Below, piece by piece: positions 15,552 to 25,627 of a DNA stretch of 47,924 nt. The notes below the pieces were generated by a model. That model did not search any database. It was not told the DNA's origin and was given only the letters and a program-made list of their open reading frames with translations. The DNA lies in NCBI GenBank assembly GCA_025928435.1, contig JAICJM010000006.1:1-47924 (forward strand). The letters are read 5' to 3'. Positions within the stretch are counted from its first letter, which is position 1; every line of letters begins with the position of its first letter. Made by a program: the position numbers and the translations under genes. This DNA is from Thermoleophilia bacterium (GTDB lineage Bacteria; Actinomycetota; Thermoleophilia; Gaiellales; JAICJC01).

Positions 15552-16784
15552 CTACGCCGCAGCGACGGCCATCGCCACGAAGAGCACGGCCAGGTACACC
15601 ATCGAGTAGTGAAAGAGCGCGCCCGCGCGCCGCGGCGCCGGGTCGCGCTCGAGCCGCCAGGCCAGCCACACGAACCAGGCGCCGGCGACGGCCGCGACGG
15701 CCAGGTAGAGGGGCCCGGCGATGCCGACCAGCGTCGGCAGGGCGGTCACCGCGACGAGGCCGAGGGAGTAGACCAGGATCTGGCGGGCCGCCGCCCGGTC
15801 GCCGCGCACGACGGGCAGCATCGGCACCCCGGCCGAGGCGTAGTCGCGCTTGATCAGCATGGCGAGCGCCCAGAAGTGGGGCGGCGTCCAGACGAACACG
15901 ATGATGAACAGCACCAGCGCGCCGGCCGAGAGCCGGCCGGTGGCGGCGGCCCAGCCGACCAGCGGCGGGACGGCCCCGGCGGCGCCGCCGATGACGATGT
16001 TCTGGACGGTCGACCGCTTCAGCCAGCGGGTGTAGACGATGACGTAGAACAGGTTTCCGGCCAGCGCCACGGCGGCCGTCAGCGGGTTCACGAGCGCGGA
16101 CAGGAGCACGAAGGAGGCGGCGGAGAGCGCGAGCCCGAACTCGAGCGCCCGCGGCGCGGCCACCCGGCCGGATGCGACCGGCCGTGCGGCGGTGCGCTTC
16201 ATCTCCTGATCGATGTCGCGGTCGAGCAGGTGGTTCAGGGCGCTGGCGCCGCCGCAGGCGAGGGCGAGGCCGATCATCGCGGCGGCGAACTTCCCCGCCG
16301 GCGGCACGCCGCGCTCGCCGACGAACATCCCGCACGCACCCGTCCACAGGAGCAGGGACATCACCCGCGGCTTCGTCAGCGTGACGTAGTCGCGCCACGG
16401 GGCCGCGGCCACCGGCTCGCCGCGCAGCGTCGCCGCCGTGCCGGCCACCGCCGCGGCCAGGGCCAGCGAGGCCACGCCGACGTGGAGCCAGCGCAGCGCC
16501 GGGCTCGGCGAGGCGAGCGCGACCGCGCCGCCCAGGGCGATCTCGGCCAGGAGCAGCCCGAGCGCGGCCATCCAGGGCCGGCGCAGGTGCGGGTGGGCGA
16601 ATCGGGCCGCCAGCGCCATCGCCACCATCGGCGCGAGCGCCACCAGCGCCAGCGCGCGGTGGGCGCCGCCCAGGTGGAGCGCGCCGCTCGCGACGACCAG
16701 CGCCGTGGCCACGGACGCGCCGACCGCGGTGAGCCGGAGCCACGGCCCGGGACGCACGCCCGAATCGAGAAGAGGCCGCTGCAC
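15552..16784 (-). CDS. ctaB: Protoheme IX farnesyltransferase with extra N-terminal 4-TM domain
   Basis: This 410-residue heme O synthase has its UbiA-type prenyltransferase domain at about 128-405. The first Asp-rich motif is NHLLDRDID (Asn184, Asp188, Asp190), followed by MKRTAARPV. It attaches farnesyl to heme B for the a-type oxidases on either side. The first 125 residues form a separate four-helix bundle with several histidines (LHLGGAHR, WLHVG), resembling one half of the eight-helix heme A synthase CtaA/COX15. This looks like a fusion of half a CtaA to CtaB, and whether the half is active is open. The start is a GTG. The gene ends 4 nt from the convergent oxidase operon. Confidence 0.9.
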   Translation of the reverse strand: MQRPLLDSGVRPGPWLRLTAVGASVATALVVASGALHLGGAHRALALVALAPMVAMALAARFAHPHLRRPWMAALGLLLAEIALGGAVALASPSPALRWLHVGVASLALAAAVAGTAATLRGEPVAAAPWRDYVTLTKPRVMSLLLWTGACGMFVGERGVPPAGKFAAAMIGLALACGGASALNHLLDRDIDQEMKRTAARPVASGRVAAPRALEFGLALSAASFVLLSALVNPLTAAVALAGNLFYVIVYTRWLKRSTVQNIVIGGAAGAVPPLVGWAAATGRLSAGALVLFIIVFVWTPPHFWALAMLIKRDYASAGVPMLPVVRGDRAAARQILVYSLGLVAVTALPTLVGIAGPLYLAVAAVAGAWFVWLAWRLERDPAPRRAGALFHYSMVYLAVLFVAMAVAAA

Positions 16785-16848
16785 TAGCGCTCCGACCCCG
16801 GGGTCTCTCGCGCCCGCCAGAACGGGTCAGACATTGCGAGAAGGCCCA

Positions 16849-17466
16849 CTAGAGGAGGTAGACGACCGTGTAGAGCACGATCCAGACGACATCGACGAAG
16901 TGCCAGTAGAGGCCGGTCACCTCGAGCCCGATGTGCTCGCCGGCGGAGTAGTGCCCGCGGATCGAGCGCAGGAACGCGATCGAGAGCAGCGTCGCGCCCA
17001 CGAACACGTGGAAGCCGTGCAGGCCCGTCAGGCAGAAGAACCCCGACGCGAAGGCGTTGTTCGACGGCGTGAACCCGAGGTGGGCGTACTCGTGCAGCTG
17101 CAGGGCCAGGAACGTGAGGCCCATGACCAGCGTCAGGCCCAGGCCGCAGATCAGGCCGACGCGGCTGTTGCGCTTGATCGCGACGAGCGCCCAGTGCATC
17201 GTGAACGACGAGGAGATCAGGATCGCGGTGTTGATCCCGGTCGCCTCCTTCGGCACGTCGATCCCCGCCGGCGGCCACGGGCTGTGCGTGAACCGCAGGT
17301 AGAAGAAGACCGTGAAGAAGGAGCCGAACAGCATGATCTCCGACCCCAGGAACATGATCATCCCGAGGAACAGCGGCGATCGCAGCAGGCTGTCGTGGTA
17401 CGCCGAGACGGGCGCGGCCTCGTGGCCGTTCCCGCGCCCGTCGATCGTGGCCGCGTGGGCACTCAC
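16849..17466 (-). CDS. Cytochrome c oxidase subunit III
   Basis: This protein of about 205 residues has five predicted membrane helices. Conserved stretches typical of subunit III are LGSEIMLFGSFF, GLHGFHVFVGATLL and the C-terminal GLYWHFVDVVWIVLY. Subunit III stabilises the enzyme and maintains proton uptake. It belongs to the minus-strand oxidase with the caa3-type subunit II. The GTG at 17466 is chosen. A start 60 nt further upstream (17526) would place a perfect hairpin (17505-17524) inside the coding region and add a Pro/Arg-rich tail of no obvious use. Confidence 0.9.
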   Translation of the reverse strand: MSAHAATIDGRGNGHEAAPVSAYHDSLLRSPLFLGMIMFLGSEIMLFGSFFTVFFYLRFTHSPWPPAGIDVPKEATGINTAILISSSFTMHWALVAIKRNSRVGLICGLGLTLVMGLTFLALQLHEYAHLGFTPSNNAFASGFFCLTGLHGFHVFVGATLLSIAFLRSIRGHYSAGEHIGLEVTGLYWHFVDVVWIVLYTVVYLL

Positions 17467-17504
17467 GCGGGGACCCCAGTCACCGCGTGAGCGGGGAGGG
17501 GTGC

Positions 17505-17524
17505 GGGGAACCGGGAGGTTCCCC
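17505..17524. repeat. Hairpin upstream of subunit III
   Basis: GGGGAACC and GGTTCCCC form an 8-bp perfect stem around a GGGA loop. It lies in the 133-bp gap between the subunit I-UspA fusion gene and subunit III, both on the minus strand. It may stabilise or process the transcript between the two oxidase genes. Confidence 0.6.
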
Positions 17525-17546
17525 ACGCTTCCAGAAGAAGGGGGCC

Positions 17547-17573
17547 CGCGGGGGAAACCTGGTTTCCCCCGCG
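17547..17573. repeat. Strong 13-bp hairpin upstream of subunit III
   Basis: CGCGGGGGAAACC and its exact reverse complement flank a single T, giving a stem of at least 12 bp. It is immediately downstream of the fusion gene stop (17600) on the minus strand. The lack of a T-tract argues against a classical terminator. Together with the neighbouring hairpin it may set the mRNA ratio of subunits I and III. Confidence 0.65.
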
Positions 17574-17599
17574 AACGCGAGCCGGATGGCGAGCGTTGC

Positions 17600-20020
17600 T
17601 CACGTCGTGGTGGTTCCCGAGGGCTCGTCCACGACCACGTGCTCGACCGGAAGCTGCGTCCGGTCGCGGAGGCGCTCGATCAGGTCACGACGCATCCAGC
17701 CCGACCGCGTGCGCGGGAGCGTCGAGACGATGATCTCGGCGGGCGGGTCGGACTCGACCACGTCGAGCACGGCCGTGAACGGGTCGCGGTCGACCACGTG
17801 GCCGGTCGCCTCGATCCCGGCCGACCGCAGCGCCGCCAGCGTGGCCTCGAGCCGCGACCTCGTCGCGGACGCGACGGCGGCCTCGTCGACGACCCAGGTG
17901 TCGGAGGGGTCGTTCTGCGGGCAGATGACCGTGACCCGGACGGGGTCGGCGGCCGCGCGGCTGCGCACGGCGGCGATCAGGCGCTCGCCCGCCACCGTCT
18001 GGTTGGCGACCACCAGGATGTGCTTCAGCGCGCTCATGATCGCCTCCCTCTGGGTGGGCGTGGCCTGGGCCAGCGCGACGGGCACCGGGATCTCCTCGGG
18101 CGCCGGCGGCACGTGCACCATCACGATGGCGTGGCGGGCGCCGGGAACGCCGTACGCGTACGGGCTGCCGACGATCTGGGGCGGCTCGTCGAAGTTGAAG
18201 ATCGGCGGCGGCGAGGTGACCTGCCACTCGAGCGTGAGCGCCCGCCACGGGTTCGCCGGCGCCGGGGCGCCCTTCCACCAACTGTACGCCATGTTGTAGA
18301 GGAACACGAGCGTGGAGGCCCCGAGCACGAACGCGCAGATCGAGATGAAGAAGTTCATGTCGGCCCACTTGGCCGGGTAGTCCGCGATCCGCCGCATCAT
18401 CCCCTCCAGCCCCAGCCAGTGCATGGGCATGAAGGTGGCGTTGAAGAAGACGAACGTGAGCCAGAAGTGCAGCTTGCCGAGGCTCTCGTCGTACATCCGC
18501 CCGGTCATCTTCGGGTACCAGTGGTAGATGCCCGAGTAGATCGTGAACACGGAGCCGCCGAAGAGCACGTAGTGGATGTGGGCGACGACGAAGTAGCTGT
18601 CCGTCACGTTGATGTCCACCGGGATGACGGCCAGGAAGACGCCGGACAGGCCGCCGATCACGAATGTGAACAGGAACCCGCAGGCGAAGAGCATGGGCGT
18701 GGTCAAGTGGATCACCCCCCGCCACAGCGTCGCCGTCCACGAGAAGATCTTGATCCCGGTCGGCACCGCGATCGCCATGGTGGTGAACATCATCGGGACG
18801 CGCAGCCAGGGCGCCATCCCGGACGTGAACATGTGGTGCGCCCAGACGGTGAAGCCGAGCACGCCGATGGCGACGGTCGAGATCGCGATCAGCTTGTAGC
18901 CGAAGATCGGCTTGCGCGAGTGGATCGCGAGCACCTCGGAGATGATCCCGAACCCGGGCAGCATCATGATGTAGACGGCCGGGTGGGAGTAGAACCAGAA
19001 GACGTGCTGGTACACGATGATGTTGCCGCCGTGGGCCGGATCGAAGAAGTGGGTGTGCATGATCCGGTCGAACAGCACCTGGAACTGCGCCCCCGCGATG
19101 AACGGCGTGCCGAGGACGACCAGCGTCGACGTGGCCAGGTTGGCCCACACGAGCAGCGGCATCCGCCAGAAGCTCATGCCCGGAGCCCGCATGGTCACGA
19201 TGGTGACGAGGAAGTTGACGGCCGTCGCGATCGACGACGCGCCCGCGAACTGGACGCCCATCACCCAGAACGTCTGGCCGGGAGGCCCGTGCACCGACAG
19301 GCTGGCGTAGTTCGTCCAGCCGGCGTCGAACGGCCCCACCAGGAACGACGACACCATGCACATGCCGGCCACCGGCAGCATCCAGAACGAGAGCGCGTTC
19401 AGGCGCGGGAAGGCCATGTCCTGCGCGCCCAGCATGATCGGGATCACGAAGTTCCCCAGGCCGGCGAACGCGGGGATGACGAACAGGAAGATCATCAGCG
19501 CGGCGTGCACCGAGAAGAGCGCGTTGTAGGTCGCCGGCGAGAAGTACTGCGCCCCCGGCGTCGCCAGCTCGGCGCGCACGCCCTCGGCGAGCAGGCCGCC
19601 GATGATGAAGAAGATGAACGTCGTCACCAGGTACTGGACGCCGATCACCTTGTGGTCGGTGTTGACCTTGAAGTAATCCCGCCAGGTGTAGGCGCCGTGG
19701 CTCGAGTGGTCCTCGTGCGCCGGCGTCGGCCTGCCGATGATGTAGCCCCACCAGTAGTCCCAGCACCCGATCCCGATGAGGAAGCCGAGGCCGGCGAACC
19801 CGAGCAGGAACGTCTGCACGACGCCGTCGGAGTAGGCGACCCGGCCGCTCAGGTGCCGGATGAGCATGACGGCGCCGGCGGCGGCGAGCCCCATGACGGC
19901 CGAGACCCAGAACGCCCGCACCCAGCTGCCGCGCAGCCACACGCTCCGTTTCGGCCCGCCACCGTGACCCTCTGCGTGGTGGAGTTCCTGGCCGTGTAGC
20001 TCGGAGGCATGTGCAACCAT
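17600..20020 (-). CDS. Cytochrome c oxidase subunit I fused to a UspA-like domain
   Basis: This single 806-codon frame has two parts. Residues 1-661 are an A2-type subunit I with two additional N-terminal helices (about 34-54 and 68-86). The low-spin heme ligand is His172. YSHPAVY carries the CuB ligand His346 and Tyr350, and WAHHMF and VAHIHYV supply the other metal ligands. Residues 662-806 are a soluble alpha/beta domain (LKHILVVANQTVAG, then EIIVSTLPR and LPVEHVVVDEP) like universal stress proteins. An AGGGAGG SD sits 5 nt before the internal ATG (18037), so the domain could also be made alone. The start overlaps the subunit II stop by 1 nt. It forms the core of the caa3-like enzyme. Confidence 0.9.
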   Translation of the reverse strand: MVAHASELHGQELHHAEGHGGGPKRSVWLRGSWVRAFWVSAVMGLAAAGAVMLIRHLSGRVAYSDGVVQTFLLGFAGLGFLIGIGCWDYWWGYIIGRPTPAHEDHSSHGAYTWRDYFKVNTDHKVIGVQYLVTTFIFFIIGGLLAEGVRAELATPGAQYFSPATYNALFSVHAALMIFLFVIPAFAGLGNFVIPIMLGAQDMAFPRLNALSFWMLPVAGMCMVSSFLVGPFDAGWTNYASLSVHGPPGQTFWVMGVQFAGASSIATAVNFLVTIVTMRAPGMSFWRMPLLVWANLATSTLVVLGTPFIAGAQFQVLFDRIMHTHFFDPAHGGNIIVYQHVFWFYSHPAVYIMMLPGFGIISEVLAIHSRKPIFGYKLIAISTVAIGVLGFTVWAHHMFTSGMAPWLRVPMMFTTMAIAVPTGIKIFSWTATLWRGVIHLTTPMLFACGFLFTFVIGGLSGVFLAVIPVDINVTDSYFVVAHIHYVLFGGSVFTIYSGIYHWYPKMTGRMYDESLGKLHFWLTFVFFNATFMPMHWLGLEGMMRRIADYPAKWADMNFFISICAFVLGASTLVFLYNMAYSWWKGAPAPANPWRALTLEWQVTSPPPIFNFDEPPQIVGSPYAYGVPGARHAIVMVHVPPAPEEIPVPVALAQATPTQREAIMSALKHILVVANQTVAGERLIAAVRSRAAADPVRVTVICPQNDPSDTWVVDEAAVASATRSRLEATLAALRSAGIEATGHVVDRDPFTAVLDVVESDPPAEIIVSTLPRTRSGWMRRDLIERLRDRTQLPVEHVVVDEPSGTTTT

Positions 20021-21072
20021 CAGCCGCCGCCTTTCAGGAGGTAGGACACAAGCGCGTCGATCTGTGCGGATGTCAGGGAGGTGCCGAACGTGGTCGGCAT
20101 GACGCCGTCCGGGTATCCGGGCACGACCACCTTACCCGGGTCGACGATCGACTCACGGACGTACTGCTCGGGCGTCTCGCCCTTTCCGTACTTCGCGGCC
20201 GACGCCGTCAGTTCGTCGAGGTCGGGGCCCACCGTGCCGGTCGAGCCGGCGGGCTTGAAGGTGTGGCAGCCGCTGCACCCGGCCGAGCTGAACGTCGCGG
20301 CCGCGTCGGTCGTCCCGCCGCCCGACTGCGACGGCGGCGGGGCCTTCGCGAGCTGCTTCTGCTTCGCCAGCCACCGGTTCCAGTCGGCGGGCTTCATGAC
20401 GACGAGGATGTTGCGCATCTGGCTGTGTCCGATGCCGCACAGCTCGGCACAGACGATCGCGTAGGTGCCGAGGCGGGTCGGGGTGGCGACGACGGTCGTC
20501 GGCGTGCCGGGAACGACGTCCTCGCCGATGCGCAGGGCCGGGATCTTGAAGCTGTGGATGACGTCCGTGTCCGGCGCGTGCAGCCGGAACTCGACCTGGC
20601 GGCCGGCGGGGAGGGCGAGGATGCCCGTGTGCAGGTGGCCGCGCTTCGGGAACGTGAACGACCACGCGAACTGCCTGCCGGTCACGTTCACGACCATGTG
20701 CCCCTGCTTCAGGGACTCGTTGCGGTTGAGCACGATCGTGGCCGCGACGGCGAACCCGAGCACGATGATGATCGGGATGACCGTCCAGATGATCTCGAGG
20801 CCGGTGTGGCCGTGGATCGGGGCCCCGTCGGACATGTCGCCGGGCCGGGCCCGGAACTTGATCATCGAGTAGCCGAGGAAGCCGACGACGGTCGTGAAGA
20901 TCAGGGCGCTGACCACCAGCAGCCAGAGGTAGAGCGAGTCCTCGCGATCGGCCTCGATGCCGGCCGCCGGCGGGAGCCAGTCGGGGAGCCACCATGCTGC
21001 GAGGACGGCAAGGATCACGCCCACGACCAGCGTGCAGATCCCGACTTTTGCAAACGCCGACACCGAGCGCAT
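20020..21072 (-). CDS. Cytochrome c oxidase subunit II with fused cytochrome c (caa3-type)
   Basis: This protein of about 350 residues has two membrane helices (about 10-30 and 45-68, counted from the ATG at 21072). A cupredoxin domain with the CuA motif CAELCGIGHSQM follows at about 208-219. A C-terminal cytochrome c domain has heme-binding CSGCH at about 266-270 and the distal Met in DGVMPTT. The fused heme lets it take electrons directly from the bc1 complex or another membrane donor. A TTG nine codons upstream (21099) is a possible longer start, and neither has a good SD. It is the first gene of the minus-strand oxidase set. Confidence 0.93.
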   Translation of the reverse strand: MRSVSAFAKVGICTLVVGVILAVLAAWWLPDWLPPAAGIEADREDSLYLWLLVVSALIFTTVVGFLGYSMIKFRARPGDMSDGAPIHGHTGLEIIWTVIPIIIVLGFAVAATIVLNRNESLKQGHMVVNVTGRQFAWSFTFPKRGHLHTGILALPAGRQVEFRLHAPDTDVIHSFKIPALRIGEDVVPGTPTTVVATPTRLGTYAIVCAELCGIGHSQMRNILVVMKPADWNRWLAKQKQLAKAPPPSQSGGGTTDAAATFSSAGCSGCHTFKPAGSTGTVGPDLDELTASAAKYGKGETPEQYVRESIVDPGKVVVPGYPDGVMPTTFGTSLTSAQIDALVSYLLKGGG

Positions 21073-21258
21073 CTTATGGGAGCCGCGGGACGGGGGCAAA
21101 GGGAACCAGCGGCCGGATCACTCCCACACCCGGGGGGCCGGAGCGCAGGCGGAGCGGCGTGCCCAGGCCGAGGACGTAGGCGGGCATGGCCATGATGCGG
21201 CTGCGACCGCTCATCACCGACAGTTCTGTCCCGTCGCGGCTGGAGATGGAGCAGTGTG

Positions 21259-21271
21259 GGGGTCAGACCCC
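21259..21271. repeat. 13-nt palindrome GGGGTCAGACCCC, copy 1
   Basis: The palindrome GGGG-TCAGA-CCCC lies in the gap of about 216 bp between the lutC stop and the caa3 subunit II start. The same 13-mer recurs at 21733-21745, and a sister form lies at 10065-10093. The rest of this gap shows no reading frame I would support. It should contain the oxidase promoter, but no convincing -35/-10 pair stands out. Confidence 0.7.
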
Positions 21272-21288
21272 GGGCGGTTCTCAGGCGC

Positions 21289-21672
21289 TCACTCGAGGAA
21301 CACCACGTGAACGTCCTTCGGGCCGTGCACGCCCCGGATCAGCGTCTGCTCGATGTCGGCGGTGCGGCTCGGGCCGGTGACGAGCGTGACCGCCGAGGCC
21401 CGGGCCAGCTCGGGTCCGATCCGTTCGAGCGCCGCCGCGAGGTCCGGGACGAGCTGATCCTCGCGGGCCTCGATCACGTGCACCGGGTCGACCAGCCCCG
21501 GCCGGCGGCCGCCCGAAAGGCGGGCGGAGACGACCGCGGTGCCCGTGTCGGCGATCAGGGCGAGGCACGGCGTGACCGAGACGCCCTCCCCCCGCAGCCC
21601 CTCCAGGGCGTCGCGGCCGTGGTGGACGTGCCCGCCGAGCGCCTCGAGCTCCGCCGTGAACCGCTCGATCAC
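21289..21672 (-). CDS. lutC: LutC-like LUD-domain protein, short form
   Basis: This 127-residue protein matches the C-terminal core of LutC/LUD proteins: LALIADTGTAVVS, then VTLVTGPSRTADIE, then IRGVHGPKDVHVV. LutABC together oxidise L-lactate to pyruvate. The start GTG overlaps the lutB stop (GTGA, 21669-21672), which fixes the frame. The protein is well short of typical LutC (about 200-240 residues) and lacks the N-terminal part. It could be a naturally trimmed form or a remnant. The frame is intact and conserved motifs remain, so I treat it as a gene. Confidence 0.85.
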   Translation of the reverse strand: MIERFTAELEALGGHVHHGRDALEGLRGEGVSVTPCLALIADTGTAVVSARLSGGRRPGLVDPVHVIEAREDQLVPDLAAALERIGPELARASAVTLVTGPSRTADIEQTLIRGVHGPKDVHVVFLE

Positions 21673-23003
21673 CGCTTCGCCACCACGTCGCGGGTGCGCG
21701 CCCACCGCCGCACCACAGGCAGCTGCATGAACGGGGTCAGACCCCTTGTATTCAGGCGCAGGGCCGCGCGGGTCGAGAGCCGGTAGAGCAACGGGTGGCT
21801 CCAGGCCAGGCTCCACAGCCGGAACGCCAGCCGCTCCATGCGGCCGGCCGTGGCTTCAGCCCGGTCGCGGCGCAGGCCGATCAGCAGGTCGTGGAGCGGG
21901 ATCCGCACCGGGCAGACATCGTCGCAGGCGGCGCACAGCGAGGACGCCTGCGGCAGCTCGTCGAGCCCGCCCTGCGGGTGCAGCAAGGGCGAGAGCACGG
22001 CGCCGATCGGCCCGCCGTACACCCAGCCGTAGGCGGTGCCGCCGACGTGGCGGTAGACGGGGCAGACGTTCTGGCAGGCGCCGCAGCGGATGCAGCGCAG
22101 CACGCTCGCGTACGGCGTCTCGCGCACGCGCGCGCGCCCGTTGTCGAGGATGACGACGTGCAGCTCGTCCGGCCCGTCGACCTCGTCGCCGCGGCGGGGG
22201 CCGGCGATCATCGAGACGTACGAGGTGATCTTCTGGCCCGTGCCCGACCGGATCAGGAGCGGCAGGAGGGTCGCCAGATCGGCCAGGCCGGGGACGATTC
22301 GCTCCATCCCCATCACGGCGATGTGCACGCGCGGCACGCCCGAGCACATGCGGCCGTTGCCCTCGTTCTCGACCAGCACGACCGTCCCCGTCTCGGCCAC
22401 CCCGAAGTTGACGCCGGTGATCCCGACCGGGGCGCGCAGGAACCGCTCGCGCAGGTGCGCGCGCGCGAAGTCGGTCAGGTCGGCGGGCTCGTCACCGATC
22501 GGATGCCCCGCCAGCGGCTCGAACAGGCGGCGGACGTCGTCGCGGCTCTTGTGGATCGCCGGGATGATGATGTGCTCCGGGCGCTCGCCCGCCACCTGGA
22601 CGATGAACTCGCCCAGGTCGGTCTCGACCACGTCCACCCCCTCCGCGGCCAGCCGCTCGTTCAGGCCGATCTCCTCGGACGCCATCGACTTGCCCTTCAC
22701 CACCTCGCGGCCGTGGCGGCGCACGACCTCCGCCACGTAGTCGGCCGCATCGGCGCCCGTGGGCGCCCGGTGCACGATCGCCCCGGCCCGCTCCAGATTG
22801 GCCTGGAACTCGGCCAGCAGCGCCGGCATCTCGGCGACCGACCGCGACCGGATGCGCTCGCCGGCGTCGCGCAGCGCCTCGAAGTCGACCCGCGCGACCG
22901 AGGCGGTGCGGTTGTCGTGCGCGCGCTCGGAGAACCGGCGCACGTTCTCGTGCCGGACCGGGTCGGCCAGCGCCGACGCAGCCCGCCGGGCGAATCCGCT
23001 CAC
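21669..23003 (-). CDS. lutB: LutB, iron-sulfur lactate utilisation protein
   Basis: This 444-residue protein has a LUD domain (about 50-290, with GVAETGTVVLVEN) followed by two ferredoxin-like clusters. These are CIRCGACQNVCP (Cys304, 307, 310 and 314) and CAACDDVCP (Cys357, 360 and 364, then Pro). It carries electrons in the LutABC lactate oxidase complex in the cytoplasm. The start GTG overlaps the lutA stop by 4 nt, and lutC follows with the same arrangement, so lutA-lutB-lutC is one operon. Near the C-terminus codons 420-424 are formed by the 13-nt palindrome that also occurs at 21259, read in frame as part of NTRGLTPF. Confidence 0.92.
   Translation of the reverse strand: MSGFARRAASALADPVRHENVRRFSERAHDNRTASVARVDFEALRDAGERIRSRSVAEMPALLAEFQANLERAGAIVHRAPTGADAADYVAEVVRRHGREVVKGKSMASEEIGLNERLAAEGVDVVETDLGEFIVQVAGERPEHIIIPAIHKSRDDVRRLFEPLAGHPIGDEPADLTDFARAHLRERFLRAPVGITGVNFGVAETGTVVLVENEGNGRMCSGVPRVHIAVMGMERIVPGLADLATLLPLLIRSGTGQKITSYVSMIAGPRRGDEVDGPDELHVVILDNGRARVRETPYASVLRCIRCGACQNVCPVYRHVGGTAYGWVYGGPIGAVLSPLLHPQGGLDELPQASSLCAACDDVCPVRIPLHDLLIGLRRDRAEATAGRMERLAFRLWSLAWSHPLLYRLSTRAALRLNTRGLTPFMQLPVVRRWARTRDVVAKR
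21733..21745. repeat. 13-nt palindrome GGGGTCAGACCCC, copy 2, inside lutB
   Basis: This exact copy of the 13-mer at 21259-21271 lies 462 nt away and is embedded in the lutB coding sequence. On the minus strand it is preceded by AATACAA. It is read through in frame without disturbing the gene. Confidence 0.7.
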
Positions 23004-23719
23004 AGCGCGTCCGCCAGGACGCTCGCCAGGTGTACGACGCGCACGGGCGCGCCGGTGCGGGAGGCACGCCCCTCGATGTGCATGATGCAGCCGGGATCGG
23101 CGCTCACGACCGTCTCGGCGCCCGCGGCCTGCGCGGTCGCGAGCTTGTCGTCGGCCATCGCCGTCGAGACGTCGGGGTAGCGGACCGCGAACGCGCCGCC
23201 GAACCCGCAGCAGCGGTCGCTGCGGGGCAGCTCCTGCAGGTCGGCGACGCCCCGCAGCAGCCGCCGGGGCGGGTCGTGCAGTCGCAGCTCGCGCAACATG
23301 TGGCAGGAGTCGTGGTAGGAGACCGTCCGGCCGGTGGGCGACCCGATCGGCGCGGCGTCGAGCTCCTCCACCAGGTACTGCGAGAGCTCGAACACGCGCG
23401 GGGCGACCCGGGCCGCCAGCGCGGCGTCGCGGTCGCCGGCGAAGAGCTGGGGCCAGTGCAGGCGCATCATGGCGGCGCACGACCCGGACGGGACGACGAC
23501 CGCGTCCAGGTCGGCGACCGCTCGCAGGGTGCGGCGCGCGACCCGGCGGGCGTCGCGGGTGAACCCGGCGTTCCAGGCCGGCTGGCCGCAGCAGGTCGCC
23601 CCTGGGATCGGGGCCGGCTCGACCCCCGCCGCCCGCAGCACGCGGCCCGCATCCGCCACCACCCGTGGATGCACGGCATCGCCCAGGCAGGTGGAGAAGA
23701 GCCCGATCATCGCGGTCAT
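23000..23719 (-). CDS. lutA: LutA, cysteine-rich-domain lactate utilisation protein
   Basis: This 239-residue protein has two CCG domains. The first has CCGQPAWN (Cys43-Cys44) and the second CCGFGG (Cys170-Cys171), with further cysteines at 81 and 139. The domains are as in heterodisulfide-reductase-like and glycolate oxidase iron-sulfur subunits. It is the first gene of lutABC and overlaps lutB by GTGA. The ATG at 23719 leaves only 9 nt to the divergent ABC-F start. An ATG at 23710 is an alternative. Any promoter must therefore lie inside the neighbouring gene. Confidence 0.9.
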   Translation of the reverse strand: MTAMIGLFSTCLGDAVHPRVVADAGRVLRAAGVEPAPIPGATCCGQPAWNAGFTRDARRVARRTLRAVADLDAVVVPSGSCAAMMRLHWPQLFAGDRDAALAARVAPRVFELSQYLVEELDAAPIGSPTGRTVSYHDSCHMLRELRLHDPPRRLLRGVADLQELPRSDRCCGFGGAFAVRYPDVSTAMADDKLATAQAAGAETVVSADPGCIMHIEGRASRTGAPVRVVHLASVLADAL

Positions 23720-23728
23720 GATACGGGA

Positions 23729-25623
<1,895 letters not shown>

Positions 25624-25627
<4 letters not shown>

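Noticed and set aside
16784..16834. 16-codon minus-strand frame ending TAGTG at the ctaB start
   Set aside because: It is too short and has no SD or conservation to judge. A leader peptide for ctaB is possible but unsupported.
17467..17526. Longer subunit III start at 17526
   Set aside because: It would make a perfect hairpin part of the coding region and add a Pro/Arg-rich tail not expected for subunit III.
17312..19999. 895-codon plus-strand frame opposite oxidase subunit I
   Set aside because: It is an Arg/Val/Asp/His-rich shadow of the fusion gene with no recognisable domain.
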